Part shown: positions 1 to 6,797 of the stretch, piece by piece
Layout: every line of letters starts with the position of its first letter
How positions within the stretch are numbered: the stretch's first letter is position 1
DNA from: Bacteroidota bacterium
GTDB lineage: Bacteria > Bacteroidota > Bacteroidia > NS11-12g > UBA9320
Assembly (NCBI GenBank): GCA_003485825.1
Contig: DNHN01000297.1
Location: forward strand, 2,747-16,290
Length of the DNA: 13,544 nucleotides
Direction of reading: 5' to 3'
Notes under the pieces: model-generated
The model's input: only the letters and a program-made list of their open reading frames with translations
What the model was told of the DNA's origin: nothing
Database searches by the model: none
Position numbers and translations under genes: made by a program

Positions 1-702
1 AATAGTAATGTGAATAACACATTCTCTGGAGATAATGGAGACATAAGTCTTACGGTTACTTCTCCTGCAGGATGCGCCACTACAGTCACTGATAACGTTC
101 TAGTATATCCTATACCAAACGCCAACTTTGTGCCGAATCCTAATAACTTTACTACCGCTGCTTTACCTCGATTTGTCTTTACAGATAAAAGTAGAGTCGC
201 TGCAGCTAATGGTAGCTTTATAGAAAGCTACGCTTGGGATTTTGGTGATCCGCTTAACGATGCAGATACTTCTTCTCTGCAGAACCCTTCTTGGTATTAC
301 TCTACTGATACGGCTACTTATTGTGTCAACCTAGAGGTGACTACCAATCACGGATGTACTAATGACACCACTTCTTGTGTTATCGTAGGTCCTGACTTGA
401 TCGTATACATACCTAACGCCTTTACCCCTAACATATCTGGTCCAGAGGCTAACGAGGGCTTTAGTGCTATCGTCAGTGGTCATAAACAATTGAAGCTTGT
501 TGTATTTAACCGTTGGGGCGAGATTATGTACCGCACATCGGAAATAACAACCAGCCTAGACGGTACTACCAAGACTAAACCTTGGAATGGTAACTATAAT
601 GGTGAACTTGCTCAACAAGACGTTTATGCTTACCAACTAGTTGTTACTGCTCTGAATGATGAGGAGTATGAATATAGCGGTACCGTTACCTTGATACGAT
701 AA
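1..702 (+). CDS. C-terminal part of a secreted PKD / gliding-motility-associated (CHU_C, T9SS type B sorting) protein
   Basis: The frame is open from the first base, so this is the 3' end of a larger gene; the GTG at 10 is not a convincing start. About 233 residues are visible. Numbering from the GTG codon, a PKD-like domain spans about 35-125, with the typical SYAWDFGD motif near 73-80. From about 131 comes the domain found at the C-terminus of many Bacteroidota secreted and gliding-associated proteins: YIPNAFTPN (133-141), VVFNRWGEIMY (164-174), PWNGNYNGE (191-199), DVYAYQLVV (204-212), then a final strand ending TVTLIR. Domains of this family act as T9SS sorting signals, so the product is expected to cross the outer membrane and be anchored or released. 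Secretion is an inference from the family. The next gene begins at the base after the stop codon, so the two are probably co-transcribed. The function of the missing N-terminal part is unknown. Confidence 0.85.
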   Translation, partial: NSNVNNTFSGDNGDISLTVTSPAGCATTVTDNVLVYPIPNANFVPNPNNFTTAALPRFVFTDKSRVAAANGSFIESYAWDFGDPLNDADTSSLQNPSWYYSTDTATYCVNLEVTTNHGCTNDTTSCVIVGPDLIVYIPNAFTPNISGPEANEGFSAIVSGHKQLKLVVFNRWGEIMYRTSEITTSLDGTTKTKPWNGNYNGELAQQDVYAYQLVVTALNDEEYEYSGTVTLIR

Positions 703-1854
703 ATGCGAACTGGGTTTTTATTCCTGCTGACAGTACTATATACATCTATTTTCAGTCAAGTCACAGAAGAACTCATCTACCCTGTAGTACCCATAGCAGA
801 TGAATGTCACTATGCATTTGATAATCAAGATTCCATTCAGGTAATCTCTATTGAGGATTTTCAAAAGATAGACAGCATTTGGACCACTTTTAATAGTTGC
901 CTAGGCTATGAAGAAGGTAGAGAAAATGCGGCATCATACGGCATCCAATTTAGGTCAGCAGGCAAGGAGATTGATGCAGATTTCTTTATACATGATAGCT
1001 ACTTGAAGACAGAATATCAAAGCTCTTTAGTCACAAATATTAAAAACATTAAACCGTTTGACCATATTTTCTTTACGGATATAAACTATGAAAGAGGAGG
1101 GGCCATGTACCAAGTGAAAGATGTGCATATGGTAATAGATTCCATAGTTGTGCCCAAACTAGATACATGCTGGCAATATTTCTCTATGAGCCCTATATCT
1201 CCATACTCCTCCATAAATGTGACTAAAGAGCAATTCAAGAAGTTGCTTCTTGACTCTTTTGGTTTCAATCATTGTCTAAACACAAAAGAATGGCTAGACA
1301 CTTCTGTGAAGGTACAAATGACCATAGCTCCCAGAGCAGTATCTGGAGGCATGAGTGTCAATATTTTCATTGACTCCTATGATGTAAATAACCTCTCTGA
1401 TTTCTCGAAAGTCATCAAAAGCATAGATCAACTATCCTATGCAGAGAATATCGTTTTCAACAAAACAATATATCTAAAAGAGGGCGAGTATAGGTATGTG
1501 CCTGAGTATAGGTTTAATATAATAGACCAAGCAAAGTGCGAATCTACTTTTAGTCTAATCAACTCAAACCTTGATTCGCTCACTTCACTGATTCTTAAAA
1601 TCCAAAAAGGGGAAATAGCGCCTGTACCTTGCTTTGTAAACGAAAGTGTAAATCCACTTTCGTTTAGTCTAATACTATCTTCTCAAGATGGCAATTTAAT
1701 GGCTTCTTCCACGGGTAAAATCAGTGGACCCATACTTAGCATTATTAGACGTGCAAAATCTGGAGATCAAATTCTAATAGAGCGACTTCAAAACACAAAC
1801 CCTTATGAAAACAAAAAGAGTAACTACAAATCAATTGTAATTACTCTTCCTTAA
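703..1854 (+). CDS. Secreted protein with repeated GldM C-terminal-like domains (function unknown)
   Basis: 383 residues, with an ATG immediately after the TAA of the preceding gene, so a tight operon is likely. Residues 1-18 look like a Sec signal peptide (hydrophobic FLFLLTVLYTSIFS, then Q). The mature part appears to be an internal repeat. A short segment with the pattern SI-x-V...F-x-K...FN-x-CL occurs at about 44-67 and 170-192. Each copy is followed by a beta-rich unit of about 70 residues (80-148 and 203-274). A third beta unit is at 318-383, including LILSSQDG, SIIRRAKSGDQILIE and YKSIVITLP. This last unit resembles the C-terminal domain of the T9SS/gliding protein GldM (pattern: K-x-G-D-x-I-x-I-E, then a final I-V-x-T strand). 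The family call comes from pattern memory, not a search. The neighbouring T9SS-type protein makes an envelope or surface role plausible. The last codons overlap the probable rho terminator hairpin. Confidence 0.75.
   Translation: MRTGFLFLLTVLYTSIFSQVTEELIYPVVPIADECHYAFDNQDSIQVISIEDFQKIDSIWTTFNSCLGYEEGRENAASYGIQFRSAGKEIDADFFIHDSYLKTEYQSSLVTNIKNIKPFDHIFFTDINYERGGAMYQVKDVHMVIDSIVVPKLDTCWQYFSMSPISPYSSINVTKEQFKKLLLDSFGFNHCLNTKEWLDTSVKVQMTIAPRAVSGGMSVNIFIDSYDVNNLSDFSKVIKSIDQLSYAENIVFNKTIYLKEGEYRYVPEYRFNIIDQAKCESTFSLINSNLDSLTSLILKIQKGEIAPVPCFVNESVNPLSFSLILSSQDGNLMASSTGKISGPILSIIRRAKSGDQILIERLQNTNPYENKKSNYKSIVITLP
1806..1848 (-). terminator. Probable intrinsic terminator of rho, lying inside the 3' end of the convergent gene
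   Basis: Arms AAGAGTAA (1816-1823) and TTACTCTT (1841-1848) are perfect inverse complements. The stem continues with TACAA (1825-1829) and TTGTA (1835-1839) across one C/A mismatch, leaving a 5-nt loop. On the minus strand the hairpin is followed directly by TTTGTTTTC, a good U-tract, and it begins 26 nt past the rho stop codon. On the plus strand the following sequence is less U-rich, so it probably acts mainly on rho transcripts. Confidence 0.65.
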
Positions 1855-1871
1855 TCGTTTTATGTAAACGA
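1855..1871. terminator. Short hairpin in the 19-bp gap between convergent genes
   Basis: TCGTTT (1855-1860) and AAACGA (1866-1871) form a perfect 6-bp stem with a 5-nt loop, filling almost the whole gap between the two convergent stop codons. It lacks a clear U-tract on either strand, so terminator function is only suggested. It may cooperate with the larger hairpin at 1816-1848. Confidence 0.35.
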
Positions 1872-1873
1872 GC

Positions 1874-3667
1874 TTATCCGTTCATACTTACTAGGAACTC
1901 ATCGTTGTTCTTAGTACCTTTCATGTAGTTCAGCATAGTGTTCATTGCCTCTTCAGGATTCATGTCTGCCAAGTGATTACGCATCACCCACATTTTCTGA
2001 AGAACCATTTTATCCAATAATAAATCCTCTCTACGTGTACTGGATGAAACAATATCAATAGCTGGGTAGATGCGCTTATTGGATAGTTTTCTATCTAACT
2101 GAAGCTCCATATTACCTGTACCCTTAAACTCTTCAAAGATTACTTCGTCCATCTTAGATCCGGTCTCTGTAAGAGCAGTAGCTATGATAGTCAGTGAACC
2201 TCCATTTTCTATGTTACGCGCAGCTCCGAAGAAACGCTTAGGCTTCTGTAGCGCATTCGCATCTACACCACCACTTAGTATTTTACCACTCGCTGGCTGT
2301 ACTGTGTTATATGCTCTAGCGAGACGCGTGATAGAGTCTAGTAGTATCACCACATCGTGTCCACACTCTGTAAGTCTTTTAGCTTTTTCCAATACAATAT
2401 TTGCAAGCTTCACATGCTTATCTGCAGGCTCATCAAAGGTAGATGCTACCACTTCTGCCTTGACATTACGAGCCATATCAGTAACCTCCTCTGGACGCTC
2501 GTCTATGAGTAGGATAATCATGTATACCTCTGGGTGATTAGCAGATATAGCGTTAGCTACGTCTTTCAGTAGATTTGTTTTACCTGTCTTAGGCTGTGCT
2601 ACGATCAGTCCACGTTGCCCTTTTCCTATAGGTGAGATGATATCCATAATACGGGTACTATAGTTATCATTCTGATACTCTAAGTTAAACTTCTCATCTG
2701 GAAAAAGAGGAGTAAGGTGGTGAAACGCTACTCTATCTTTTACAAATTCAACCGTTCTACCGTTAATACTTAGTATATTAATAAGCGCAAAGTACTTCTC
2801 GCCTTCTTTTGGTGGTCGAATATTTCCTCTTACAGTATCGCCAGTCTTAAGACCATTTTGACGAATCTGATTAGGTGCCATGTATACATCGTCAGGTGAA
2901 GGCTGATAATTATAATCTGCAGATCTTAAAAAACCGTACCCGTCCGATATCACCTCTAACACACCTTGCGTAGTTACCACACCTTCTAGCTCTAGGTAAT
3001 TGATTAACTTTTCTTCTGCTTCACGTTTAGCTCTTTTTGTCTCTTCTGCTTTTTTACGCTCTGCATCTCGCTCTGCACGTTCTGCCTCTCTATCCGCTCT
3101 TTCCTTATCTCTCGCTTCTTTTTCCTCAGGGGTCAATTGCTTGTGATTAGGGTTATTGCTGTTCGTTTTTGGGTTGTTGTCTTTAGCTGGCCTGTCGCTT
3201 GGTTTCTTCTCCTCTTTATTGTCATTTCCCTCACGCTTAGCCATGCGGTCGTCTCTACTTACACGCTCTTTGCTTTTAGGTCTCTCGGTAGCGTCTTTTT
3301 CACCCTCTGGAGCTACTCGTTTGGGACTTTCTTTACGTGGGCGATCATTTCGTGTACGATCTTTTCTTGCCTCCTTTTTCTCCTCTTTAGGAGCATCTTT
3401 AGCGGTCTCTGTGGTTCGCTCCTCTTTTGGCTTACGTATAGGAGCTGCCTTTTTTACTCTTGGTGGCTTAGCTTCTGTTTGTTCCTTAGGCTTGTTATCA
3501 GAAGAAGATTTTACTCCTTTGAATTTTTCTGGATTCACCGCTTGGTAATCTAGAATTTTATAGGCTAGATCTTGCTTCTTTAGTCCCTTATGAGCTATAT
3601 CGTGCTCATCTGCGATGTTGCGCAAATCAGGAAGGAGCATCTCTCCTAATGAAAGAATATCGTACAT
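1874..3667 (-). CDS. rho: Transcription termination factor Rho with long charged disordered insertion
   Basis: 597 residues, against about 420 for E. coli Rho. Rho is a hexameric RNA-dependent ATPase that terminates transcription. The N-terminal Rho_N helical domain is at about 1-48. Residues 51-178 are a low-complexity K/E/R/P/D/N-rich segment, and 179-220 is a highly charged helix ([15 protein letters not shown]...). The RNA-binding cold-shock-like domain is at about 222-305, with RNP1-like DGYGFLR at 242-248. The ATPase domain follows, with Walker A AQPKTGKT at 357-364 (K363), [13 protein letters not shown] at about 386-398 containing the expected glutamates, and Walker [17 protein letters not shown] with D444. 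The Q-loop/R-loop region ([32 protein letters not shown]) is intact, so the enzyme should be functional. Long disordered Rho insertions are known in Bacteroidota, and one in Bacteroides thetaiotaomicron has been linked to phase separation. The start is an ATG with a consensus promoter about 75 nt upstream. Confidence 0.97.
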   Translation of the reverse strand: MYDILSLGEMLLPDLRNIADEHDIAHKGLKKQDLAYKILDYQAVNPEKFKGVKSSSDNKPKEQTEAKPPRVKKAAPIRKPKEERTTETAKDAPKEEKKEARKDRTRNDRPRKESPKRVAPEGEKDATERPKSKERVSRDDRMAKREGNDNKEEKKPSDRPAKDNNPKTNSNNPNHKQLTPEEKEARDKERADREAERAERDAERKKAEETKRAKREAEEKLINYLELEGVVTTQGVLEVISDGYGFLRSADYNYQPSPDDVYMAPNQIRQNGLKTGDTVRGNIRPPKEGEKYFALINILSINGRTVEFVKDRVAFHHLTPLFPDEKFNLEYQNDNYSTRIMDIISPIGKGQRGLIVAQPKTGKTNLLKDVANAISANHPEVYMIILLIDERPEEVTDMARNVKAEVVASTFDEPADKHVKLANIVLEKAKRLTECGHDVVILLDSITRLARAYNTVQPASGKILSGGVDANALQKPKRFFGAARNIENGGSLTIIATALTETGSKMDEVIFEEFKGTGNMELQLDRKLSNKRIYPAIDIVSSSTRREDLLLDKMVLQKMWVMRNHLADMNPEEAMNTMLNYMKGTKNNDEFLVSMNG

Positions 3668-3747
3668 GTATTATTAAGAATTAAATGTTTTTACTGTGTT
3701 CTAGAAAAAATTTGGAAATTTTCTTGAGTGGTGCCCGAAAGGCTTTG

Positions 3748-3779
3748 CAAGTATAAAGTATTCTTTGGGAATATGCAAA
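3748..3779 (-). promoter_or_regulatory. Bacteroidota-type promoter of rho
   Basis: On the minus strand, TTTG (3779-3776), a 20-nt spacer and TATACTTG (3755-3748) match the phylum consensus TTTG-N19/20-TAnnTTTG with one mismatch in the -7 box. This would give a leader of about 75 nt before the rho ATG at 3667. Confidence 0.55.
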
Positions 3780-3817
3780 CCGCTATAAAAGGTGCCAAAA
3801 TCGCATGGATCAATATG

Positions 3818-3852
3818 CAATCTGATAGTATCATAATGATACTATCAGATTG
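3818..3852. repeat. 35-bp perfect palindrome made of two GATA-N-TATC dyads
   Basis: Bases 3818-3834 and 3836-3852 are perfect inverse complements (17-bp arms) around a single central A. Within it lie two smaller dyads, GATAGTATC at 3824-3832 and GATACTATC at 3838-3846, with centres 14 bp apart. No U-tract follows on either strand, so an intrinsic terminator is unlikely. Dimeric repressor sites or a REP-type element are possible. A third GATACTATC is at 4328-4336. It sits between the divergent rho promoter and a small ORF starting at 3894. Confidence 0.7.
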
Positions 3853-3876
3853 TCTTTACTTAAAAAGTAAAATCCT

Positions 3877-3884
3877 TACACTTG
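3877..3884 (+). promoter_or_regulatory. Candidate -7 box for the small ORF at 3894
   Basis: TACACTTG matches TAnnTTTG with one mismatch. A weak TTTA at 3855-3858 lies 18 nt upstream in place of the -33 TTTG. The box ends 9 nt before the ATG. Confidence 0.3.
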
Positions 3885-3893
3885 ATTTAAGAA

Positions 3894-4085
3894 ATGACTA
3901 TTAAACATCTAGTAAACTTCAGTATATTCCTAGTCTGCTTGCTATCCCACTCTTGCTCTGTGATAGGAAAAGACTATTTATTGCAGAATTTTATGATTCC
4001 ACTTTCCTATTTAAGTCAATCCACAGGTCTGAAAGGAGAGATAAATAGTAGTATAAATATATTGAGGGTACCATTTAACCAATAG
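3894..4085 (+). CDS. Possible small lipoprotein (63 aa), unrecognised
   Basis: The frame begins with an N-terminus that looks like a lipoprotein signal: M-T-I-K-H, a hydrophobic stretch (VNFSIFLVCLL), then SHSC with Cys21 as a possible lipidated residue. The mature peptide would be only 43 residues (from CSVIGKDYLL to RVPFNQ), with no recognised domain. A weak -7 box and the 35-bp palindrome lie just upstream. I do not recognise a family. It could be a real small secreted lipopeptide, the N-terminal remnant of a decayed lipoprotein gene (the region downstream is clearly degenerate), or a chance frame. Support is limited to the signal-like N-terminus and the upstream box. Confidence 0.35.
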   Translation: MTIKHLVNFSIFLVCLLSHSCSVIGKDYLLQNFMIPLSYLSQSTGLKGEINSSINILRVPFNQ

Positions 4086-4196
4086 GTTTAAGTACAAAAG
4101 GAGCGAGTTGTCAAGAGAAATTAATAAAGAAACTTAAAACTATTTAAGGCGCACTTAGCGTTTGGGATAGAATCAAAAGAATCTTTAGAAAACAGA

Positions 4197-4247
4197 AGCC
4201 CAATCCTCTTACAAGAATTGGCTTTAAGTAATGTTGTTTAACGAAAC
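4197..4247 (-). repeat. Decayed second copy of the E2 gene's 3' flank and terminator
   Basis: Bases 4230-4255 match 4501-4526 at 24 of 26 positions; the second site is the E2 stop codon and its downstream flank. The terminator stem is also recognisable here (AGCCCAA at 4197-4203 against TTGGCT at 4218-4223), but it has lost one stem G and the following U-tract. The offset between copies is 271 bp. Confidence 0.6.
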
Positions 4248-4310
4248 TTAAACCAATGATTTTATAGAAGCCTACATTCCAAAGGTTTTGACAACTAAAT
4301 TATTAGATAC
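4248..4310 (-). pseudogene. Relic of the last codons of an E2 (dihydrolipoamide acyltransferase) gene copy
   Basis: On the minus strand the stop codon at 4250-4248 aligns with the E2 stop at 4521-4519. Reading back in frame gives VVKTFGM, a stop, then ASIKSLV, compared with FLKTFAELLEEPVRLLV in the intact gene: KTF and the final LV are conserved, and the relic is about two codons shorter. The strong match immediately downstream (4230-4255) makes common origin likely. The upstream limit is uncertain, because similarity fades above about 4310. It is probably the remnant of a tandem duplication of the E2 3' end. Alignment by eye only. Confidence 0.4.
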
Positions 4311-4357
4311 GGTATGAACAAAGAATAGATACTATCATACCTCCCAGAAAATAAACT

Positions 4358-4410
4358 TTCGGCTAAAGCCAACCAATCATACCTGTTTGGCAATGGGCTG
4401 AAGCCCATTG
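4358..4410. repeat. Pair of REP-like palindromes with GGCTNAAGCC cores
   Basis: GGCTAAAGCC (4361-4370, flanked by TT and AA) and CAATGGGCTGAAGCCCATTG (4391-4410; perfect 9-bp arms, 2-nt centre) share the core GGCT-R-AAGCC about 33 bp apart. Short intergenic palindromes of this type are scattered in many Bacteroidota genomes and resemble REP elements moved by RAYT-type (Y1) transposases. No such transposase is in this window. The rest of the 4086-4518 gap holds the E2 relic, the E2 terminator and nothing else I recognise. Confidence 0.6.
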
Positions 4411-4465
4411 AGACTATTGCTAAATAGTTTAAAAAGCCTAGAAGAGGAAACCAGAAGCTGCCTAA

Positions 4466-4497
4466 CAAAAAAGCCCAACTCACTTAAGAATTGGGCT
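4466..4497 (-). terminator. Intrinsic terminator of the E2 gene
   Basis: On the minus strand AGCCCAA (4497-4491) pairs perfectly with TTGGGCT (4478-4472) around a 12-nt loop, followed by a run of T (4471-4467). It lies 22 nt after the E2 stop codon. Confidence 0.85.
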
Positions 4498-4518
4498 CTA
4501 AATGTTGTTTAGCGAAGC

Positions 4519-5745
4519 TTAAACCAGTAGTCTTACTGGCTCTTCTAGCAGCTCAGCAAAGGTCTTAAGGAAATTAGCTCCTGTGACACCGTCTACAGCC
4601 CGGTGATCACAACTCAACGTAACTTTCATCACGTGACCTGGTCTCATCTCGCCGTTTTCAACTATGACAGTCTCTTTAGAACTTCCTATAGCTAAGATAC
4701 ACGCATCCGGTGGATTGACTATTGCTGTGAACTCATCAACACCAAAGGCACCGAGGTTTGAGATAGTGAAGGTATTTCCTTCCCAATCTTGTGGTTTTAG
4801 TTCTTTGGTCTTCGCTTTTCCTGCTAGATCTCTTACTTCTGCTCCTATCTGAGAAAGTGACTTGCTATCTGCAAAACGCACTACAGGTACCAATAGACCA
4901 TCATCGATAGCTACTGCTACACCAATATGTACATGGTGATTTCTTCGTATCTTATCACCTAGCCAAGATGAATTTATATTGGGATGGCTCTTAAGCGCTA
5001 CTGCCGTAGCTTTAATAATAATATCATTGATAGAGATACGGTTATCGGTATACTCATTCATGCGTTTGCGTGCAGCTAGTACTGCATCCATTTTAATCTC
5101 CTTGGTAAGGTAGAAGTGTGGCGCAGTGAATTTAGACTCGGCTAATCGCTTGGCAATTGTCTTACGCATTTGCGAGACTGGAACTTCATCATAGCTTTCT
5201 ACACCTACTGTCGAAGCACTGGTACCTGCTGCTGATGGCTTGTAGTTCTCTATGTCTTTTTTAATAATTCGGCCATTGTCTCCAGATCCAGAAACAGTTT
5301 CTAAGTTTATGCCTTTCTCCTCTGCCATGCTTTTGGCTAACGGTGATGCGAAAATTCGCCCGTTATTTGCACTGGAACTACTTGTCGCAGGTGCACTTGA
5401 GGCAACAGGTGCTGCTGGTTCACTAGGAGTCGGAGCTGCTGGAGCTTCTTCGGCTGGTTCTTCTTTTTTCTCCGCTGGAGCTTCTTTGAGTAAATCTTGA
5501 AAATCCTCTCCCTTCTTTCCTATTACGGCTATAACGGTCTCTACAGGGACTGTAGAACCTTCTTCTAGAAGGTAAAGCACTTCCCCTTTTTCAAAATTTT
5601 CCAGCTCCATAGTAGCCTTGTCGGTCTCTACGTCTGCTATCATTTCACTGGACTTTACGGTATCTCCTACTTTGACAAACCAAGATACGATGGTACCTTC
5701 CTCCATTGTGTCGCTCATCCTAGGTAATTTTATTGCTACTGCCAT
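4519..5745 (-). CDS. pdhC: Dihydrolipoamide acetyltransferase (E2) of a 2-oxoacid (probably pyruvate) dehydrogenase complex
   Basis: 408 residues. It transfers the acetyl group from the lipoyl arm to CoA in the cytosolic dehydrogenase complex core. Residues 1-80 are a single lipoyl domain with the lipoylated lysine in ETDKATMEL (K43). An Ala/Pro/Glu linker spans about 88-127. The E1/E3-binding peripheral domain follows at about 130-168 (IFASPLAKSMAEEKGINL...NGRIIKKDI). The catalytic domain runs from about 185 to the end, with the diagnostic HRAVDG at 381-386 (catalytic H381, D385). The lipoyl and catalytic motifs are closest to pyruvate dehydrogenase E2, which in many flavobacteria has two lipoyl domains and sits beside pdhA. 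Here there is one lipoyl domain, and no E1 or E3 gene is adjacent, so substrate assignment is inferred. The start is an ATG divergent from thyA, with a -7 box 22 nt upstream. A relic of its 3' end lies 271 bp downstream. Confidence 0.93.
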   Translation of the reverse strand: MAVAIKLPRMSDTMEEGTIVSWFVKVGDTVKSSEMIADVETDKATMELENFEKGEVLYLLEEGSTVPVETVIAVIGKKGEDFQDLLKEAPAEKKEEPAEEAPAAPTPSEPAAPVASSAPATSSSSANNGRIFASPLAKSMAEEKGINLETVSGSGDNGRIIKKDIENYKPSAAGTSASTVGVESYDEVPVSQMRKTIAKRLAESKFTAPHFYLTKEIKMDAVLAARKRMNEYTDNRISINDIIIKATAVALKSHPNINSSWLGDKIRRNHHVHIGVAVAIDDGLLVPVVRFADSKSLSQIGAEVRDLAGKAKTKELKPQDWEGNTFTISNLGAFGVDEFTAIVNPPDACILAIGSSKETVIVENGEMRPGHVMKVTLSCDHRAVDGVTGANFLKTFAELLEEPVRLLV

Positions 5746-5767
5746 TTATCTTACTATTAATGCTTCG

Positions 5768-5775
5768 CAAAACTA
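5768..5775 (-). promoter_or_regulatory. -7 box for the E2 gene
   Basis: The minus strand reads TAGTTTTG, an exact match to TAnnTTTG, 22 nt before the E2 ATG. No clear TTTG is seen at the expected -33 spacing. Confidence 0.45.
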
Positions 5776-5796
5776 AACATCCAAGTTTAAATATTG

Positions 5797-5810
5797 TTGG
5801 TAACGACCAA
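5797..5810. promoter_or_regulatory. Inverted repeat in the E2/thyA divergent promoter region
   Basis: TTGGT-N4-ACCAA is a perfect 5-bp dyad between the two divergent genes, a possible operator. It is short enough to occur by chance. Confidence 0.25.
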
Positions 5811-5857
5811 TAATACAACAATTTATTTCGCACAAATAGGTCGTGCTTTGTAGCACA

Positions 5858-6652
5858 ATGAGACAATACGAAGATTTCCTGAAATATGTGTTCGAAAATG
5901 GAACCAAAAAAACAGACAGAACAGGCACCGGAACTATCAGTGTTTTCGGGGGGCAGCTACGCTTTGATTTAGCGGAATCATTTCCTCTCATTACTTCTAA
6001 AAAGATACACTGGAAGTCAGTGGTGCACGAGCTTCTCTGGTTTCTTAAGGGGGATACGAATATCCAATACCTCAAGAACCACAATATAAAAATATGGGAC
6101 GCTTGGGCAGACGAAAATGGTGACCTAGGTCCTGTATATGGCAAACAATGGAGAGAATGGGAAGCTCCCAACGGTGAAAAAATAGATCAAATACAGTACG
6201 TACTAGACACCCTAAAAAACAATCCAGATAGCCGTAGAATAATCGTAAATGCTTGGAATGTAGGAGAATTGAGCGACATGGCGCTTACTCCATGTCACTG
6301 CCTATTCCAATTTTATGTAGCAGATGGTAAACTTAGCTGCCAGCTATACCAACGCAGTGCTGATTTATTCTTAGGAGTTCCTTTTAACATAGCCAGCTAT
6401 GCACTGCTTACCCTTATGATAGCTCAAGAAGTAGGACTGGAGCCTGGAGAGTTTGTACATACATTCGGTGATGCACATATTTACAGTAATCATTTTGAGC
6501 AGGTAAAAGAGCAACTAAGTCGGGAACCCCGCGAATACCCTAAGGTGAAATTAAACCCAGATAAGAAGTCTGTATTTGGTTACGTGTTTGAAGATTTTGT
6601 GGTAGAGGGATACGATCCACATCCTAGAATAAGTGCTCCTGTAGCAGTATAA
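5858..6652 (+). CDS. thyA: Thymidylate synthase
   Basis: 264 residues from the ATG at 5858, exactly the length of E. coli ThyA and aligned to it without gaps by eye. It methylates dUMP to dTMP with 5,10-methylenetetrahydrofolate. Visible active-site features: R21 in DRTGTGT, the [12 protein letters not shown] segment (57-68), the catalytic nucleophile C146 in [14 protein letters not shown] (125-129), QRSADLFLG with R166 and D169, and the C-terminal EGYDPHP...SAPVAV. A GTG at 5843 is in frame, but the conserved family N-terminus (M-x-QY) begins at 5858, which I prefer. The gene is divergent from E2 and convergent with the mutase gene. A small dyad, GTGCT-N4-AGCAC (5843-5856), sits directly upstream of the ATG; the TTTG in its middle is at the distance seen for -7 boxes of other genes here, but TA is missing. 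Confidence 0.98.
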   Translation: MRQYEDFLKYVFENGTKKTDRTGTGTISVFGGQLRFDLAESFPLITSKKIHWKSVVHELLWFLKGDTNIQYLKNHNIKIWDAWADENGDLGPVYGKQWREWEAPNGEKIDQIQYVLDTLKNNPDSRRIIVNAWNVGELSDMALTPCHCLFQFYVADGKLSCQLYQRSADLFLGVPFNIASYALLTLMIAQEVGLEPGEFVHTFGDAHIYSNHFEQVKEQLSREPREYPKVKLNPDKKSVFGYVFEDFVVEGYDPHPRISAPVAV

Positions 6653-6797
6653 ATAAAGCGCCTAATTTTAGAGGAGTAATAGTGTCTTGTTCATATCAAT
6701 CTTATTATTATTCTGTCTCCAAAACTATAAACTATAAAAAAGTTAGAAAATATTTTTCTCCAATGCTAAAATAAGGCCTTTAGTTTCAAGAATACCT

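Noticed and set aside
10..12. GTG at 10 as the true start of the first gene
   Set aside because: The frame is open to base 1, and the domain pattern needs an N-terminal signal peptide that is not visible. The gene is cut by the window edge.
3137..3553. Two long plus-strand open frames opposite the start of rho
   Set aside because: They are antisense shadows of the low-complexity Lys/Glu/Arg codons in the Rho insertion. Their translations are skewed (Ser/Phe/Leu-rich) with no family motif.
4295..4483. Minus-strand 62-aa hydrophobic open frame
   Set aside because: It runs through the E2 terminator and both REP-like palindromes and into the E2 relic region. The hydrophobic look comes from the repeats' base composition.
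5843..5857. Upstream GTG start for thyA adding five residues
   Set aside because: The ATG at 5858 gives exactly 264 residues and the conserved family N-terminus. The extra bases form the GTGCT-N4-AGCAC dyad and probably promoter sequence.
6653..6797. Possible terminators in the thyA/mutase convergent gap, e.g. AGAAAA-N3-TTTTCT at 6745-6759
   Set aside because: The stems are short and A/T-only, and no hairpin with a clear U-tract stands out. I see no other feature in this 145-bp gap.
6741..6797. Attachment-site or integration scar near the mutase 3' end
   Set aside because: There is no tRNA, no integrase and no convincing direct repeat. The short AACTATA tandem is just A/T-rich sequence.
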